Both the position numbers and the translations under genes were made by a program. From Shewanella benthica (lineage in GTDB: Bacteria; Pseudomonadota; Gammaproteobacteria; Enterobacterales; Shewanellaceae), in contig JAKVHY010000003.1 of the NCBI GenBank assembly GCA_023284085.1, positions 62,001-126,000 on the forward strand: 64,000 bases of DNA. Reading direction: 5' to 3'. Below are positions 27,696 to 35,455 of the stretch, piece after piece. Below the pieces are notes generated by a model, which searched no databases, was not told the origin of the DNA, and saw nothing but the letters and a program-made list of their open reading frames with translations. Numbering within the stretch: the stretch's first letter is position 1; the number at the start of each line of letters is the position of its first letter.

Positions 27696-29501
27696 ATGAA
27701 ACACACTGTGCAATCGAACACCCCGCCATTAGCCGAGGCGACTGTCGATAACAGTCGGCCAGAGTGCACTCCAACCTCATCTGCCGCCGATCCCCTGAGA
27801 TCCTGTATCATCCTCAACCCCAAGACTGAGAAATATTCTCATCTCGATGACCGCTCACGAGTCTTGCTTATCAAGACGATTCAATTTTTTGAGCAGCGAG
27901 GCAAGGCGAGGCTTAAAGCCGATGATCATCAACGAACCTGGTATGCCGATTTTCTCGAATTCGAGAAAAAAGAGCAGCTGTTTGCCACCTTCCTGACCCC
28001 AGCTGCCTATGGCGATGAAAACTGTCGTTGGGACACCTTGCGGATCTGTGCGCTCAACGAGGTCCTGGGTTTCTATGGGCTGGCTCATTGGTACACCTGG
28101 CAGGTCTCGATTCTGGGGCTGGGACCCATCTGGATCAGCGACAACGAAGTGGTGAAGAATCGTGCGGCCAAGCTGTTAAAGGAGGGCGGAATCTTCGCCT
28201 TCGGCTTATCCGAGAAGGAACATGGGGCGGATATTTATTCGACCGACATGTGCCTGACTCGCCAGGAGGATGGTTCCTATCTGGCCAGTGGTAATAAATA
28301 TTATATCGGTAATGGTAATAAGGCGGCGATGGTGTCGACCTTCGGCAAACTCACCGACACCGATGAATATGTCTTCTTCGTGGTGGACTCGCAACATAAA
28401 AATTACCAGTTAGTGCAAAATGTGGTTAACTCCCAAAATTATGTCGCAGAATATCGCCTCGATAACTACCCTATTCGTCAAGAGGACATCTTAGCCACGG
28501 GACGCGATGCCTGGGATATGGCGCTCAATACCGTTAATCTGGGGAAATTCAATTTGGGCTGGGCCTCAATTGGCATCTGCTCCCATGCATACCATGAGGC
28601 GATCAACCACGCGTCTCATCGGCGCCTGTTCGATCACTACGTCACCGATTTTGTCCATATCAAGCATCTGTTTATCGAGGCCTATGCGCGCCTCAGCGCC
28701 ATGAAACTGTTTGCCCGACGAGGTGTCGATTACATGCGCTGTGCCAATCGGGATGACCGCCGTTACCTGCTGTTCACCCCTATGGTCAAGATGAAAGTCA
28801 CCACCCAGGGAGAAGAGGTGATCGATCGACTCTGGGATGTGATGGCCGCCAAGGGGTTCGAGAAAAACATGTACTTCGAGATGGCGGTTAGAGACATTCG
28901 TGCCTTGCCCAAGCTTGAGGGCACGGTTCATGTCAATATGGCGCTTATATTGAAGTTTATGGCTAATTATTTCTTCAAGCCAGCCGTCTACCCCGATATC
29001 CCCACCATGGATGAGCCGATCAACGATGACTTCCTGTTTAATCAGGGGGCGACCAAGGGGCTTGGCAAGACTCGGTTCCATGATTACCGTAGAGTCTATA
29101 ATAGGGTCAGTCTAGCCAATGTTAAGATTTTTAAGAAGCAGATCAGACTGTTGAAAATGCTCTTGTTGGTGGGCAAGCCGAATGTGGCGCAGGCTAAAGA
29201 CTTCGATTTTCTGCTGATCTTGGGAGAATTATTTACCCTAGTCGTCTATGGGCAGCTTATCTTGGAACAAGCTCGACTGGAGAAGAGTGAAGATGATCTC
29301 ATCGAGCAGATATTTGATTTCATGATCCGCGATTTTTCCAAGTTTGCCCTGCAGTTGAGCCAGAAAGCGAGTTCGAGCCTGATCCAGCAACTCATATGTA
29401 AGCGCATGATAAGGCGTCCTGTGGTCGATAGTGCGCGTCATACCCGGGTGTGGGACAATTATGCCTACCAGCTGAAAGATCAATATGAGATGAATCCCTA
29501 G
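27696..29501 (+). CDS. acyl-CoA dehydrogenase-like flavoprotein
   Basis: This is a 601-residue protein of the acyl-CoA dehydrogenase superfamily. It has an N-terminal helical domain, FAD beta-barrel region (GIFAFGLSEKEHGADIY, then GNKYYIGNGNKAAMVSTFGK) and a C-terminal helical domain. It is larger than a classical 380-residue enzyme, so it may belong to a long-chain or aberrant subgroup; the catalytic Glu cannot be placed with certainty. The start at 27696 follows GGGAG; a start 7 codons upstream is less likely. It stands alone before merR. Its stop codon is followed at once by an ATACC-type repeat. Confidence 0.75.
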   Translation: MKHTVQSNTPPLAEATVDNSRPECTPTSSAADPLRSCIILNPKTEKYSHLDDRSRVLLIKTIQFFEQRGKARLKADDHQRTWYADFLEFEKKEQLFATFLTPAAYGDENCRWDTLRICALNEVLGFYGLAHWYTWQVSILGLGPIWISDNEVVKNRAAKLLKEGGIFAFGLSEKEHGADIYSTDMCLTRQEDGSYLASGNKYYIGNGNKAAMVSTFGKLTDTDEYVFFVVDSQHKNYQLVQNVVNSQNYVAEYRLDNYPIRQEDILATGRDAWDMALNTVNLGKFNLGWASIGICSHAYHEAINHASHRRLFDHYVTDFVHIKHLFIEAYARLSAMKLFARRGVDYMRCANRDDRRYLLFTPMVKMKVTTQGEEVIDRLWDVMAAKGFEKNMYFEMAVRDIRALPKLEGTVHVNMALILKFMANYFFKPAVYPDIPTMDEPINDDFLFNQGATKGLGKTRFHDYRRVYNRVSLANVKIFKKQIRLLKMLLLVGKPNVAQAKDFDFLLILGELFTLVVYGQLILEQARLEKSEDDLIEQIFDFMIRDFSKFALQLSQKASSSLIQQLICKRMIRRPVVDSARHTRVWDNYAYQLKDQYEMNP

Positions 29502-29502
29502 T

Positions 29503-29516
29503 ATACCAGTCGGTGT
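29503..29516. repeat. ATACC-type palindromic repeat variant
   Basis: ATACCAGTCGGTGT begins 1 bp after the stop codon of the acyl-CoA dehydrogenase-like gene. It differs by two bases from the identical copies at 17833 and 43926. Confidence 0.4.
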
Positions 29517-29576
29517 TGGAACCTGATGCAGATCTGGGTATCATGACTAGTATCCCCTGACTCATCTCGAGGCCAC

Positions 29577-29975
29577 ATGTTTACTATCGGACAACTCGCT
29601 AAGGCCGCCGAGGTCAATGTTGAGACGGTGCGCTATTATGAAAGGCAAGGCTTAATCAAGCAGCCTGCTAAACCCGTTCAGGGTTATCGACGTTACCCTA
29701 CAGATGCCCTGCTCAGGTTGATGTTTATCCGTCGTGCCCAGGGGCTGGGCTTTACGCTCAATGAGATTGCTTCCTTGATCTCCCTCAGTGTGGGACATTG
29801 CAGCGATATTCAGCTACTGGCCGAGAAGAAGCTATTAGCGGTGCGGACTAAGATAAACGATCTGCAACGACTGGAGCACAGTTTGGCTAATCTGGTGGAT
29901 GAATGTCGCCATAATCCCGATGAAGCCTGCTGTCCCATCATCAGCTCCTTAGTTCCCGAGCATAGCAGTTCTTAA
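29577..29975 (+). CDS. merR: mercury-type MerR regulator
   Basis: This 132-residue MerR-family regulator has an N-terminal winged helix (FTIGQLAKAAEVNVETVRYY) and a long dimer helix. The three Hg(II)-binding cysteines of classical MerR are all represented: Cys75 (VGHCSD), Cys110 (DECRHNP) and Cys118/119 (EACCP). So it should bind Hg(II) or a similar thiophilic metal. Unlike classical mer operons, merR here runs in the same direction as merTP and lies upstream of the operator, so it must be read from its own promoter. Its target is probably the site at 30040-30070. Confidence 0.9.
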   Translation: MFTIGQLAKAAEVNVETVRYYERQGLIKQPAKPVQGYRRYPTDALLRLMFIRRAQGLGFTLNEIASLISLSVGHCSDIQLLAEKKLLAVRTKINDLQRLEHSLANLVDECRHNPDEACCPIISSLVPEHSSS

Positions 29976-30039
29976 AACTCGCTATGGCATCTTAACACTC
30001 GTCATAACCCCTCTTAAAACGAGTTTTAGTACTCGTCTA

Positions 30040-30070
30040 TTGACTCCGTATCTAGGTACAGGCTTTACAC
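30040..30070 (+). promoter_or_regulatory. mer operator-promoter upstream of merT
   Basis: A -35 TTGACT is followed by CCGTA...GTACAGG, nearly the classical mer dyad (CCGTAC-N4-GTACGG), and a -10-like TTACAC after a 19-bp spacer. The over-long spacer with the dyad between -35 and -10 is the hallmark of MerR-activated promoters. It lies 50 bp before merT. Confidence 0.82.
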
Positions 30071-30120
30071 TCTACACATAATCATACTTCTTTAATGGAT
30101 AGATTTGATGACTAGAGCCT

Positions 30121-30498
30121 ATGAATACTGAACCAGATGATAAGACCTTGAACACAGACTCTCCTGCCTGGCCTATGGTGGGTGGAGTGTTGGCCGCTAT
30201 CGGTGCCAGCCTATGTTGCGCCGGTCCTTTCGTGTTGCTTATGCTGGGGATCAGCGGCTCATGGATCAGCACCTTAGCGGCATTCGACCCCTTCAGGCCT
30301 TACTTTATTGTCCTTGTCGTCGGCCTGTTTCTATGGGCTGGCTGGAAAGTTTATCGCCCGCTAGACCAGTGTAGCGCTGACGGGGTCTGCTCGGTAGCAG
30401 ATAATCGCCGCCGCTATAGGATGGTATTTTGGCTGATGAGCCTGATCGCCGCCATGTTGGTCTCGAGTCCCTACTGGCTGGTCTGGCTGATGGCATAA
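30121..30498 (+). CDS. merT: mercuric ion transport protein MerT
   Basis: This inner-membrane Hg(II) importer has 125 residues and three membrane helices. The vicinal cysteine pair in helix 1 (ASLCCAGPFVLL) and the second pair in the cytoplasmic loop (CSADGVC) are both present, as in MerT. It is first gene after the mer operator and followed by merP 24 bp later. Without a merA in the window, imported metal has no visible reductase here. Confidence 0.9.
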   Translation: MNTEPDDKTLNTDSPAWPMVGGVLAAIGASLCCAGPFVLLMLGISGSWISTLAAFDPFRPYFIVLVVGLFLWAGWKVYRPLDQCSADGVCSVADNRRRYRMVFWLMSLIAAMLVSSPYWLVWLMA

Positions 30499-30522
30499 TT
30501 TTGATTGAATCTGGAGAAAAAA

Positions 30523-30897
30523 ATGAAACCACGAGTATTGATGAGTAAAAAGAGCACAGCTACCACTGTTATGTCCTTCGTGCTGCTGGCCTCTGCACTC
30601 GGCATCATGCCTACAGCGGCGTTGGCCGAAACCCGTAGCGTTAATTTGATGGTGCCGACGATGGATTGTGGCATGTGTCCCATCACAGTGCGTAAGGCAT
30701 TGGAGAATCTTGACGGTGTGGAGCAGGCTAAGGTCGATTTTGGCGATAAGACGGCCAGGGTTATCTTCGATGATACCAAGGTGAGTGTGGATCGCTTGAT
30801 GCAGGCGACCAAAGATGCAGGTTACCCTTCTGAAATCATAGCAACTAGCAATAAGAGTCATGCTAGCAGCGACGTTAAGAATGGGAATGAATCATGA
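30523..30897 (+). CDS. merP: periplasmic mercury-binding protein MerP
   Basis: This has 124 residues from the ATG with GGAG at the right distance (an upstream in-frame ATG is less likely). A signal peptide ends near ALAE (about residue 36), followed by a heavy-metal-associated domain with the metal site MDCGMCPITV. It passes metal to MerT. It is longer than usual MerP (about 91) because of a longer leader and a short polar tail. The stop codon overlaps the next start by 4 bp (ATGA). Confidence 0.9.
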   Translation: MKPRVLMSKKSTATTVMSFVLLASALGIMPTAALAETRSVNLMVPTMDCGMCPITVRKALENLDGVEQAKVDFGDKTARVIFDDTKVSVDRLMQATKDAGYPSEIIATSNKSHASSDVKNGNES

Positions 30898-31130
30898 CAG
30901 ATAAGGTGATCTTGGAGTCGGTATTAACCTGTCCGGAGTGTGGTAAGAGTAAGATGGAGACCATGCCAACCAATGCCTGCCAATGGTTCTATGAATGTGA
31001 GCAATGTCATAGTCTGTTAAAACCTAAGGCCGGAGACTGTTGTGTGTATTGTTCTTACGGCTCAGTGCCTTGCCCACCGATCCAGCTGGCACCGGCTCAG
31101 AAAGGCAAGGGCGCTTGTTGCGGTGCTTAA
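30894..31130 (+). CDS. GDCCVxC domain protein
   Basis: This 78-residue cysteine-rich protein contains the signature GDCCVYC plus CPECGK, CEQCHS and a final ACCGA, eleven cysteines in all. It is a likely small metal-binding (zinc-ribbon-like) protein. The start overlaps the merP stop (ATGA), so the two are translationally coupled. The GDCCVxC family often sits in mer-like clusters; its function is not established. Possible roles are a cytosolic metal sink or a delivery factor. Confidence 0.88.
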   Translation: MTDKVILESVLTCPECGKSKMETMPTNACQWFYECEQCHSLLKPKAGDCCVYCSYGSVPCPPIQLAPAQKGKGACCGA

Positions 31131-31139
31131 CCTTTCCCT

Positions 31140-31529
31140 TTAATAAAGTATTAACTCACTATCCAGCCAAAGGCTTAAGGGAAGTAGCAGATAGGCGGTA
31201 ACCATAGATAGGATCAAGATAGCCGTACTGAGCCATAGCGCTCTTCGTTGCCATTTCAGTGTGTTTTGTGTGCCGGCTTCACATGCCGTCATCCTGGCAA
31301 GCTTCCAGAAACTGTAAGCCAGTATGATAGCCGTGAGGGTGAAGGTGAAGTGTTTGTATTGAGAAACCGTGACTAACCAGGGTAAGGCCGAGACCATAGA
31401 GGCAGCGGCGCTGCCCATGCCCAGAGCCACCAATAATATCGGCAGGGCGCAGCAGGTGGTGCCAATTAGGGCCAGGCCTAAGCCTCCCAGTAAGGAGGCG
31501 TTGGTGGTGAGCTTGTCTCGATTAAGCAT
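31140..31529 (-). CDS. MerT-like membrane transport protein
   Basis: This 129-residue protein has three or four membrane helices, with a vicinal cysteine pair in the first helix (GTTCCALPILLVALGMG), like MerT/MerC proteins. A loop Cys (MTACEAG) may help. It is the last gene of a minus-strand set with an HMA protein and an outer-membrane protein and converges with the GDCCVxC gene 9 bp away. The substrate need not be mercury. Confidence 0.75.
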   Translation of the reverse strand: MLNRDKLTTNASLLGGLGLALIGTTCCALPILLVALGMGSAAASMVSALPWLVTVSQYKHFTFTLTAIILAYSFWKLARMTACEAGTQNTLKWQRRALWLSTAILILSMVTAYLLLPLSLWLDSELILY

Positions 31530-31633
31530 CTTGATATCGTCTCATTCTATTACCGATCAATTCACGTCTTTTACCGCTGTTACAACACCTGGACTCCTTG
31601 TCAAACTCATGCATGTTTAAAGACATTATACCT

Positions 31634-32533
31634 TTAAAACACGAAGCCGATGCCGAGGGTGAACTCATCGCCATATGACAATTGCATGCCTTCGACATCT
31701 TCATACAGGGGCAAGCTATATTCGGCGCGAAACATGGCGCCGCTGCGATACCAGACGAATATGGGGCCGGCAGATAATCGTTTTCCCCCGGTCGCCCCCG
31801 CCGAGTCCTGGCCTGCTTGTTCCAATCTGGCACTGATATCCAGCATCAGAAATATGCCCGTGTTACTTAGGTTATCGTGATAAGGGTGCCAGCCTATGTT
31901 GATGTCCAGACCGAGCTCATCGCCTTTATCTATTCCCTTGTCGCCCTTGTTATTTACCCAGTAGAAGAGGTCGTAGTACTGGTACAACTTGGCCTGCTCG
32001 AAGCTGGCCGAGAGACTCAATCCGAGATCTATACTGCCATCTCCCACGGGAAAGCTAGCATCAGTACTGCCCGTGGGCAGACGGATGCTGGGGGTGATGG
32101 CAATATTTCCCGTCGAGTCTGCTTCATTCTTATATCGTTTCAGCGGCAGGCCTATGATCAGATCGCCTATGCCGGTGCCGCTTTCATTTACAGGACCGGC
32201 ATCTTTAACCACGGTGCGGCTTTGCTTTATATAGGGGAGTTTGAAGCTGAGCCTGATTTCACGCTTAAAGGTATAGATGCCTTCGAGCCAGAGTCTGTTA
32301 ATGCTTTTACTGCGCTTGGCTTCATTGGTAATTTTTGATCTACCCTCGAGCAAGACATCCGAGCTAATATCTTGTTGGCGTAGCTGAAAGCCCCAACCGT
32401 CCTCCCAACGAGGTGCCATATCCATCACAGGCTGGTGGGCGAGTGCTGGCTGGGAAGTGAAAGTCAGGCTCAGCAACAGCACGCAAAGCAGGTACCTCTG
32501 ACGGATACTCATAAATCGAATTTTATAGATCAT
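31634..32533 (-). CDS. outer-membrane beta-barrel protein of the metal operon
   Basis: This is an exported protein of about 299 residues, with a signal peptide after MSIRQRYLLCVLL (cleavage near ALAH) and a beta-strand-rich body ending in GIGFVF, typical of an outer-membrane barrel (terminal Phe). It resembles the broad MetA-pathway/transporter barrel group. The ATG at 32533 overlaps the stop of the upstream HMA gene, suggesting coupling; an internal ATG at 32512 is an alternative. It lies between an HMA protein and a MerT-like protein, so export or uptake of a metal or ligand is the best guess. Confidence 0.65.
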   Translation of the reverse strand: MIYKIRFMSIRQRYLLCVLLLSLTFTSQPALAHQPVMDMAPRWEDGWGFQLRQQDISSDVLLEGRSKITNEAKRSKSINRLWLEGIYTFKREIRLSFKLPYIKQSRTVVKDAGPVNESGTGIGDLIIGLPLKRYKNEADSTGNIAITPSIRLPTGSTDASFPVGDGSIDLGLSLSASFEQAKLYQYYDLFYWVNNKGDKGIDKGDELGLDINIGWHPYHDNLSNTGIFLMLDISARLEQAGQDSAGATGGKRLSAGPIFVWYRSGAMFRAEYSLPLYEDVEGMQLSYGDEFTLGIGFVF

Positions 32534-33125
32534 AGCCCGGCCTGAACTTAGCCTCTTGATTCGGCGCTGCTGATTCGCTGGGCTCATAGACATGGGATAC
32601 CCGAAACTCAGAGACTAAGACCTCTTCGGCATTACTGGCCAGGGCTTGAGCTGGGGTGAGAGTGATGTCGAGCAATACCCGTTTTCCGCTTATAGCGCTT
32701 AACTCGGCTGTTTGAGACAAGTGATAGACTTGCTCCTTACCTTGGTCGACCAGATACCACTCGCCGTCACTGTTTTGGATAATGCCTTCGATGACGCCAT
32801 GATAGGAGACGGGATCGTAGCCTCCCTTAGTGATGGCTGTGGCTATGTCGGCATAGGCTACGGATTTATCGGCAAGTAAGGCTAAGGTGATCTTTTGGGT
32901 ATTGATGTCTATCAATACGCCGTTTTGGCCAAATTGTGTTTTGTCTAAGAAAGGCAGTTTAGACAGGTTCTTCTCGACCCCAAAGGCGCAAAATGAACAG
33001 ACTATGCCTTTCACCTGTATGGTGAGACGATCGCTTTTATTTGACTCTGCAATCGCTTGTGCAGCGTTTATGCCCAAAAGCCCAAATAAGGTCGAGGTAA
33101 ACACTAGCTTGATAAACATTTTCAT
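32523..33125 (-). CDS. periplasmic heavy-metal-associated (HMA) domain protein
   Basis: This is a 200-residue protein with a signal peptide (MKMFIKLVFTSTLFGLLGIN, cleaved near AQA) and an HMA fold with the site IVCSFCAFGVEKNL (CxxC, about residues 43-46), followed by an extra C-terminal domain of about 100 residues with no known match. AGGTGA lies 5 nt before the ATG at 33125. It is the first gene after a MerR-class promoter. It probably binds a soft metal in the periplasm and works with the MerT-like protein. Confidence 0.75.
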   Translation of the reverse strand: MKMFIKLVFTSTLFGLLGINAAQAIAESNKSDRLTIQVKGIVCSFCAFGVEKNLSKLPFLDKTQFGQNGVLIDINTQKITLALLADKSVAYADIATAITKGGYDPVSYHGVIEGIIQNSDGEWYLVDQGKEQVYHLSQTAELSAISGKRVLLDITLTPAQALASNAEEVLVSEFRVSHVYEPSESAAPNQEAKFRPGYDL

Positions 33126-33166
33126 CGGGATCACCTGTAATCTGCGCGTTAACTGCGCTTATAGTA

Positions 33167-33197
33167 ATCCTAGTAGCCGGACTCGACTCCAAGTCAA
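33167..33197 (-). promoter_or_regulatory. second MerR-class promoter (ZntR/CadR-like dyad)
   Basis: On the minus strand, TTGACT (33192-33197) is separated by exactly 19 bp from TAGGAT (33167-33172). The spacer contains TGGAGTCGAGTCC, close to the ZntR-type dyad (GGAGTCGACTCC). The over-long spacer and dyad mark a MerR-family activated promoter. It drives the HMA/barrel/MerT-like set and differs from the mer site at 30040. Confidence 0.82.
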
Positions 33198-33368
33198 ATT
33201 TTTTGATGAAGTATTCCCCAAGGTCGATTTTTGATGAGCTGGTGTGATGGGATTAAGGTGTAGATTTCAAGTCTTGATTCTAACTATTGATTTTAAACTA
33301 GGACGCATAGTTACTGGATTGGCTCGATGCCGCATAGCTATTAGAGATAAAAGGCTAAATATTAGAGG

Positions 33369-33623
33369 CTAGATGGGCTTACCTGTGATCAGATGGTAAC
33401 GCAGCAGCAGTTCGTCATCGCTTTCTTGGTGAGCGGGATCTGGGTCGATACAGTCGATGGGGCATACCGAGATACAGGTTGGCTTATCGTAATGACCCAC
33501 GCATTCGGTGCAGAGATCTGAATCTATCTCATAGATCTCTTCACCCATAGTGATCGCCTGATTAGGACACTCGGGCTCACACATGTCGCAGTTGATACAG
33601 CTGTCGTCGATCAATAATGCCAT
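33369..33623 (-). CDS. YfhL-type 2x[4Fe-4S] ferredoxin
   Basis: This 84-residue ferredoxin has two cluster motifs: CINCDMCEPECPNQA and CTECVGHYDKPTCISVCPID. The longer spacing in the second motif (CxxC-x8-CxxxCP) is the alvin/YfhL type, known for low potentials. It lies just after trhP in the same direction, separated only by the heptad array. A role as electron donor to an Fe-S protein such as TrhP is an inference from position. Confidence 0.88.
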   Translation of the reverse strand: MALLIDDSCINCDMCEPECPNQAITMGEEIYEIDSDLCTECVGHYDKPTCISVCPIDCIDPDPAHQESDDELLLRYHLITGKPI

Positions 33624-33651
33624 CTTTTCTATTTTACCTGTTTTATCTTTG

Positions 33652-33756
33652 CCTAAAACTTAAAACTTAAAACTTAGGTCCTAGAGCCTAGATCCTAGGA
33701 TCTAGATTCTAGAACTTATCGCTTACAACTTACAACTTACAACTTATCGCTTATAT
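33652..33756. repeat. heptanucleotide array, 15 units YYTANNN
   Basis: Fifteen uninterrupted 7-bp units share pyrimidines at positions 1-2 and TA at positions 3-4, while the last three bases vary: for example CTTAAAA, CTTAGGT, CCTAGAG, CCTAGGA, TCTAGAA, CTTATCG and CTTACAA. The array fills the gap between the ferredoxin and trhP genes. The middle units form CTAG-rich palindromes able to make hairpins. Confidence 0.92.
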
Positions 33757-33774
33757 AGCCGATGCTAGTTAATT

Positions 33775-35154
33775 TTAAGCGTGGGGATTACGGGTATCTT
33801 GTCCTTGGCCCAAGTTACGCAGCAGAACCGCTTTATTTATGTCTACACCATCGGGTAGCGCCAGAAAGACGAAGTGCCCCGAGCCTAGTGCTGATTCAAC
33901 GTTTTCATTTTTACGGTTAATTAGCTGCTCAATCTTGAAGGTAAGATTTCCCTGAGGAGTCATCACCTCGACGCTATCGCCGACGGAGAACTTATTCTTA
34001 ACGTCAATCTCGACCATGCCGGCATCGTTACGCTTGCCGGTGAATTCGCCGACGAACTGTTGAGTGTCGCTGATCGAATAACCATAATCATAGTTCTGGT
34101 ACTCGTCATGGACGTGGCGACGCAGGAAGCCTTCGGTATAGCCTCTGTGTGCCAGGCCTTCGAGGTTATGCATCAAGGTGCGATCGAAGTCTTTACCCGA
34201 TGCCGCATCTTCAATTGCCTGACGATAGAGCTGGGCCGTACGAGCAACATAGTAGAAAGACTTAGTACGGCCTTCGATCTTCAACGAGTCGATACCCATT
34301 TTAGTCAGGCGATCGACGTGCTGAATGGCGCGCAGATCTTTGGAGTTCATGATGTAGGTACCATGTTCATCTTCGAATGCCGGCATATACTCACCGGGTC
34401 TACCAGCCTCTTGCAATAATACCACCTGATCGGTCGGTTGCCCTTCACCTAAGGTCGGCTTTTCAATTTGGACACCATGTTGATCCACAAGAGCTTGAGG
34501 GTTTACGGCAACTATGTCACCTGTCTCGGTTTGCTTAGCCTCATGGACATCGTACTTCCAACGGCATGAGTTGGTGCAAGTACCTTGGTTGGGATCGCGC
34601 TTGTTGATATAGCCAGATAGCAGGCAGCGCCCCGAGTACGCCATGCAGAGTGCGCCGTGAACGAACACTTCCAGTTCGATATCCGGGCAACGCTGACGTA
34701 TCTCTTCAATCTCATCGAGTGACAGTTCACGGGATAAGATCACTCGTTTGATACCTTGTTGCTGCCAAAATTTCACCGAGGCCCAGTTGATGGCGTTAGC
34801 CTGAACCGATAGATGGACTACCTGCTCCGGGAAGGCTTCTCTGACCATCATGATTAAACCTGGGTCGGACATGATCAAGGCATCGGGTTTCATGGCGACA
34901 ACTGGCTCCATGTCCCTGATATAAGTCTTTAGCTTGGTGTTGTGGGGGGCAATATTACTTACCACATAGAGTTTCTTGCCTAGGTCATGGGCTTCCTTGA
35001 TCCCTGTCGCCAGGTTTTCCATCTTGAATTCATTATTTCTCACCCTAAGGCTGTATCTTGGCTGGCCTGCATAAACAGCATCTGCACCGTAGGCAAACGC
35101 ATAACGCATATTTTTCAGTGTCCCAGCGGGAGACAGTAGCTCAGGTTTAAACAT
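33775..35154 (-). CDS. trhP: tRNA uridine-34 hydroxylation protein TrhP (U32 family)
   Basis: TrhP makes 5-hydroxyuridine at the wobble position of tRNA by an oxygen-independent route that uses prephenate. It has 459 residues and very close matches to E. coli YegQ throughout: MFKPELLSPAGTLKNMRYAF, NIAPHN, IVGA-like HGALCMAYSGRCLLSGY, DPNQGTCTN and LKIEGRTKSFYYVART. The Fe-S cysteines lie in the GRCLL...CTNSCRW stretch. A perfect FNR box lies 92 bp upstream, suggesting anaerobic induction. The 7-bp array separates it from the ferredoxin gene. Confidence 0.94.
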   Translation of the reverse strand: MFKPELLSPAGTLKNMRYAFAYGADAVYAGQPRYSLRVRNNEFKMENLATGIKEAHDLGKKLYVVSNIAPHNTKLKTYIRDMEPVVAMKPDALIMSDPGLIMMVREAFPEQVVHLSVQANAINWASVKFWQQQGIKRVILSRELSLDEIEEIRQRCPDIELEVFVHGALCMAYSGRCLLSGYINKRDPNQGTCTNSCRWKYDVHEAKQTETGDIVAVNPQALVDQHGVQIEKPTLGEGQPTDQVVLLQEAGRPGEYMPAFEDEHGTYIMNSKDLRAIQHVDRLTKMGIDSLKIEGRTKSFYYVARTAQLYRQAIEDAASGKDFDRTLMHNLEGLAHRGYTEGFLRRHVHDEYQNYDYGYSISDTQQFVGEFTGKRNDAGMVEIDVKNKFSVGDSVEVMTPQGNLTFKIEQLINRKNENVESALGSGHFVFLALPDGVDINKAVLLRNLGQGQDTRNPHA

Positions 35155-35245
35155 AATGATTCTCTATTAACAGTTAAAGGCGCAACAAGCGGGCGGGCAT
35201 TTTACTCGCAGCCTGCATTCGTAAGCAAATTGAGCTTACATTAAC

Positions 35246-35259
35246 TTGATCTAAATCAA
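35246..35259. promoter_or_regulatory. FNR box upstream of trhP
   Basis: TTGATCTAAATCAA is a perfect match to the FNR consensus TTGAT-N4-ATCAA. Its centre is about 98 bp before the trhP ATG. A TSS 41 bp downstream would put the site at the class II activator position; the -10 there (TACGAA) is poor. The HDOD gene starts about 197 bp away on the other side. Confidence 0.75.
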
Positions 35260-35455
35260 GTCTTCGGATCTTGGTAGGCCTTTTAGGTCTAGCTTTAGCA
35301 GAAATTTATTCCCTTATAATCTTAAAGTTAGCTAGAATCTACACAAGATGTTAACTGCATGGATACTTTTTACACCTCGAGTTAACGGAAGCACTGATAT
35401 ACTCGGCAAACTCATTGAGTTAAATTTGCTTGCTAAATAGATAATGGGAGCACGA

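Noticed and set aside
33652..33756. CRISPR array
   Set aside because: Units are 7 bp with no spacers and no cas genes nearby; it is a simple heptad array.
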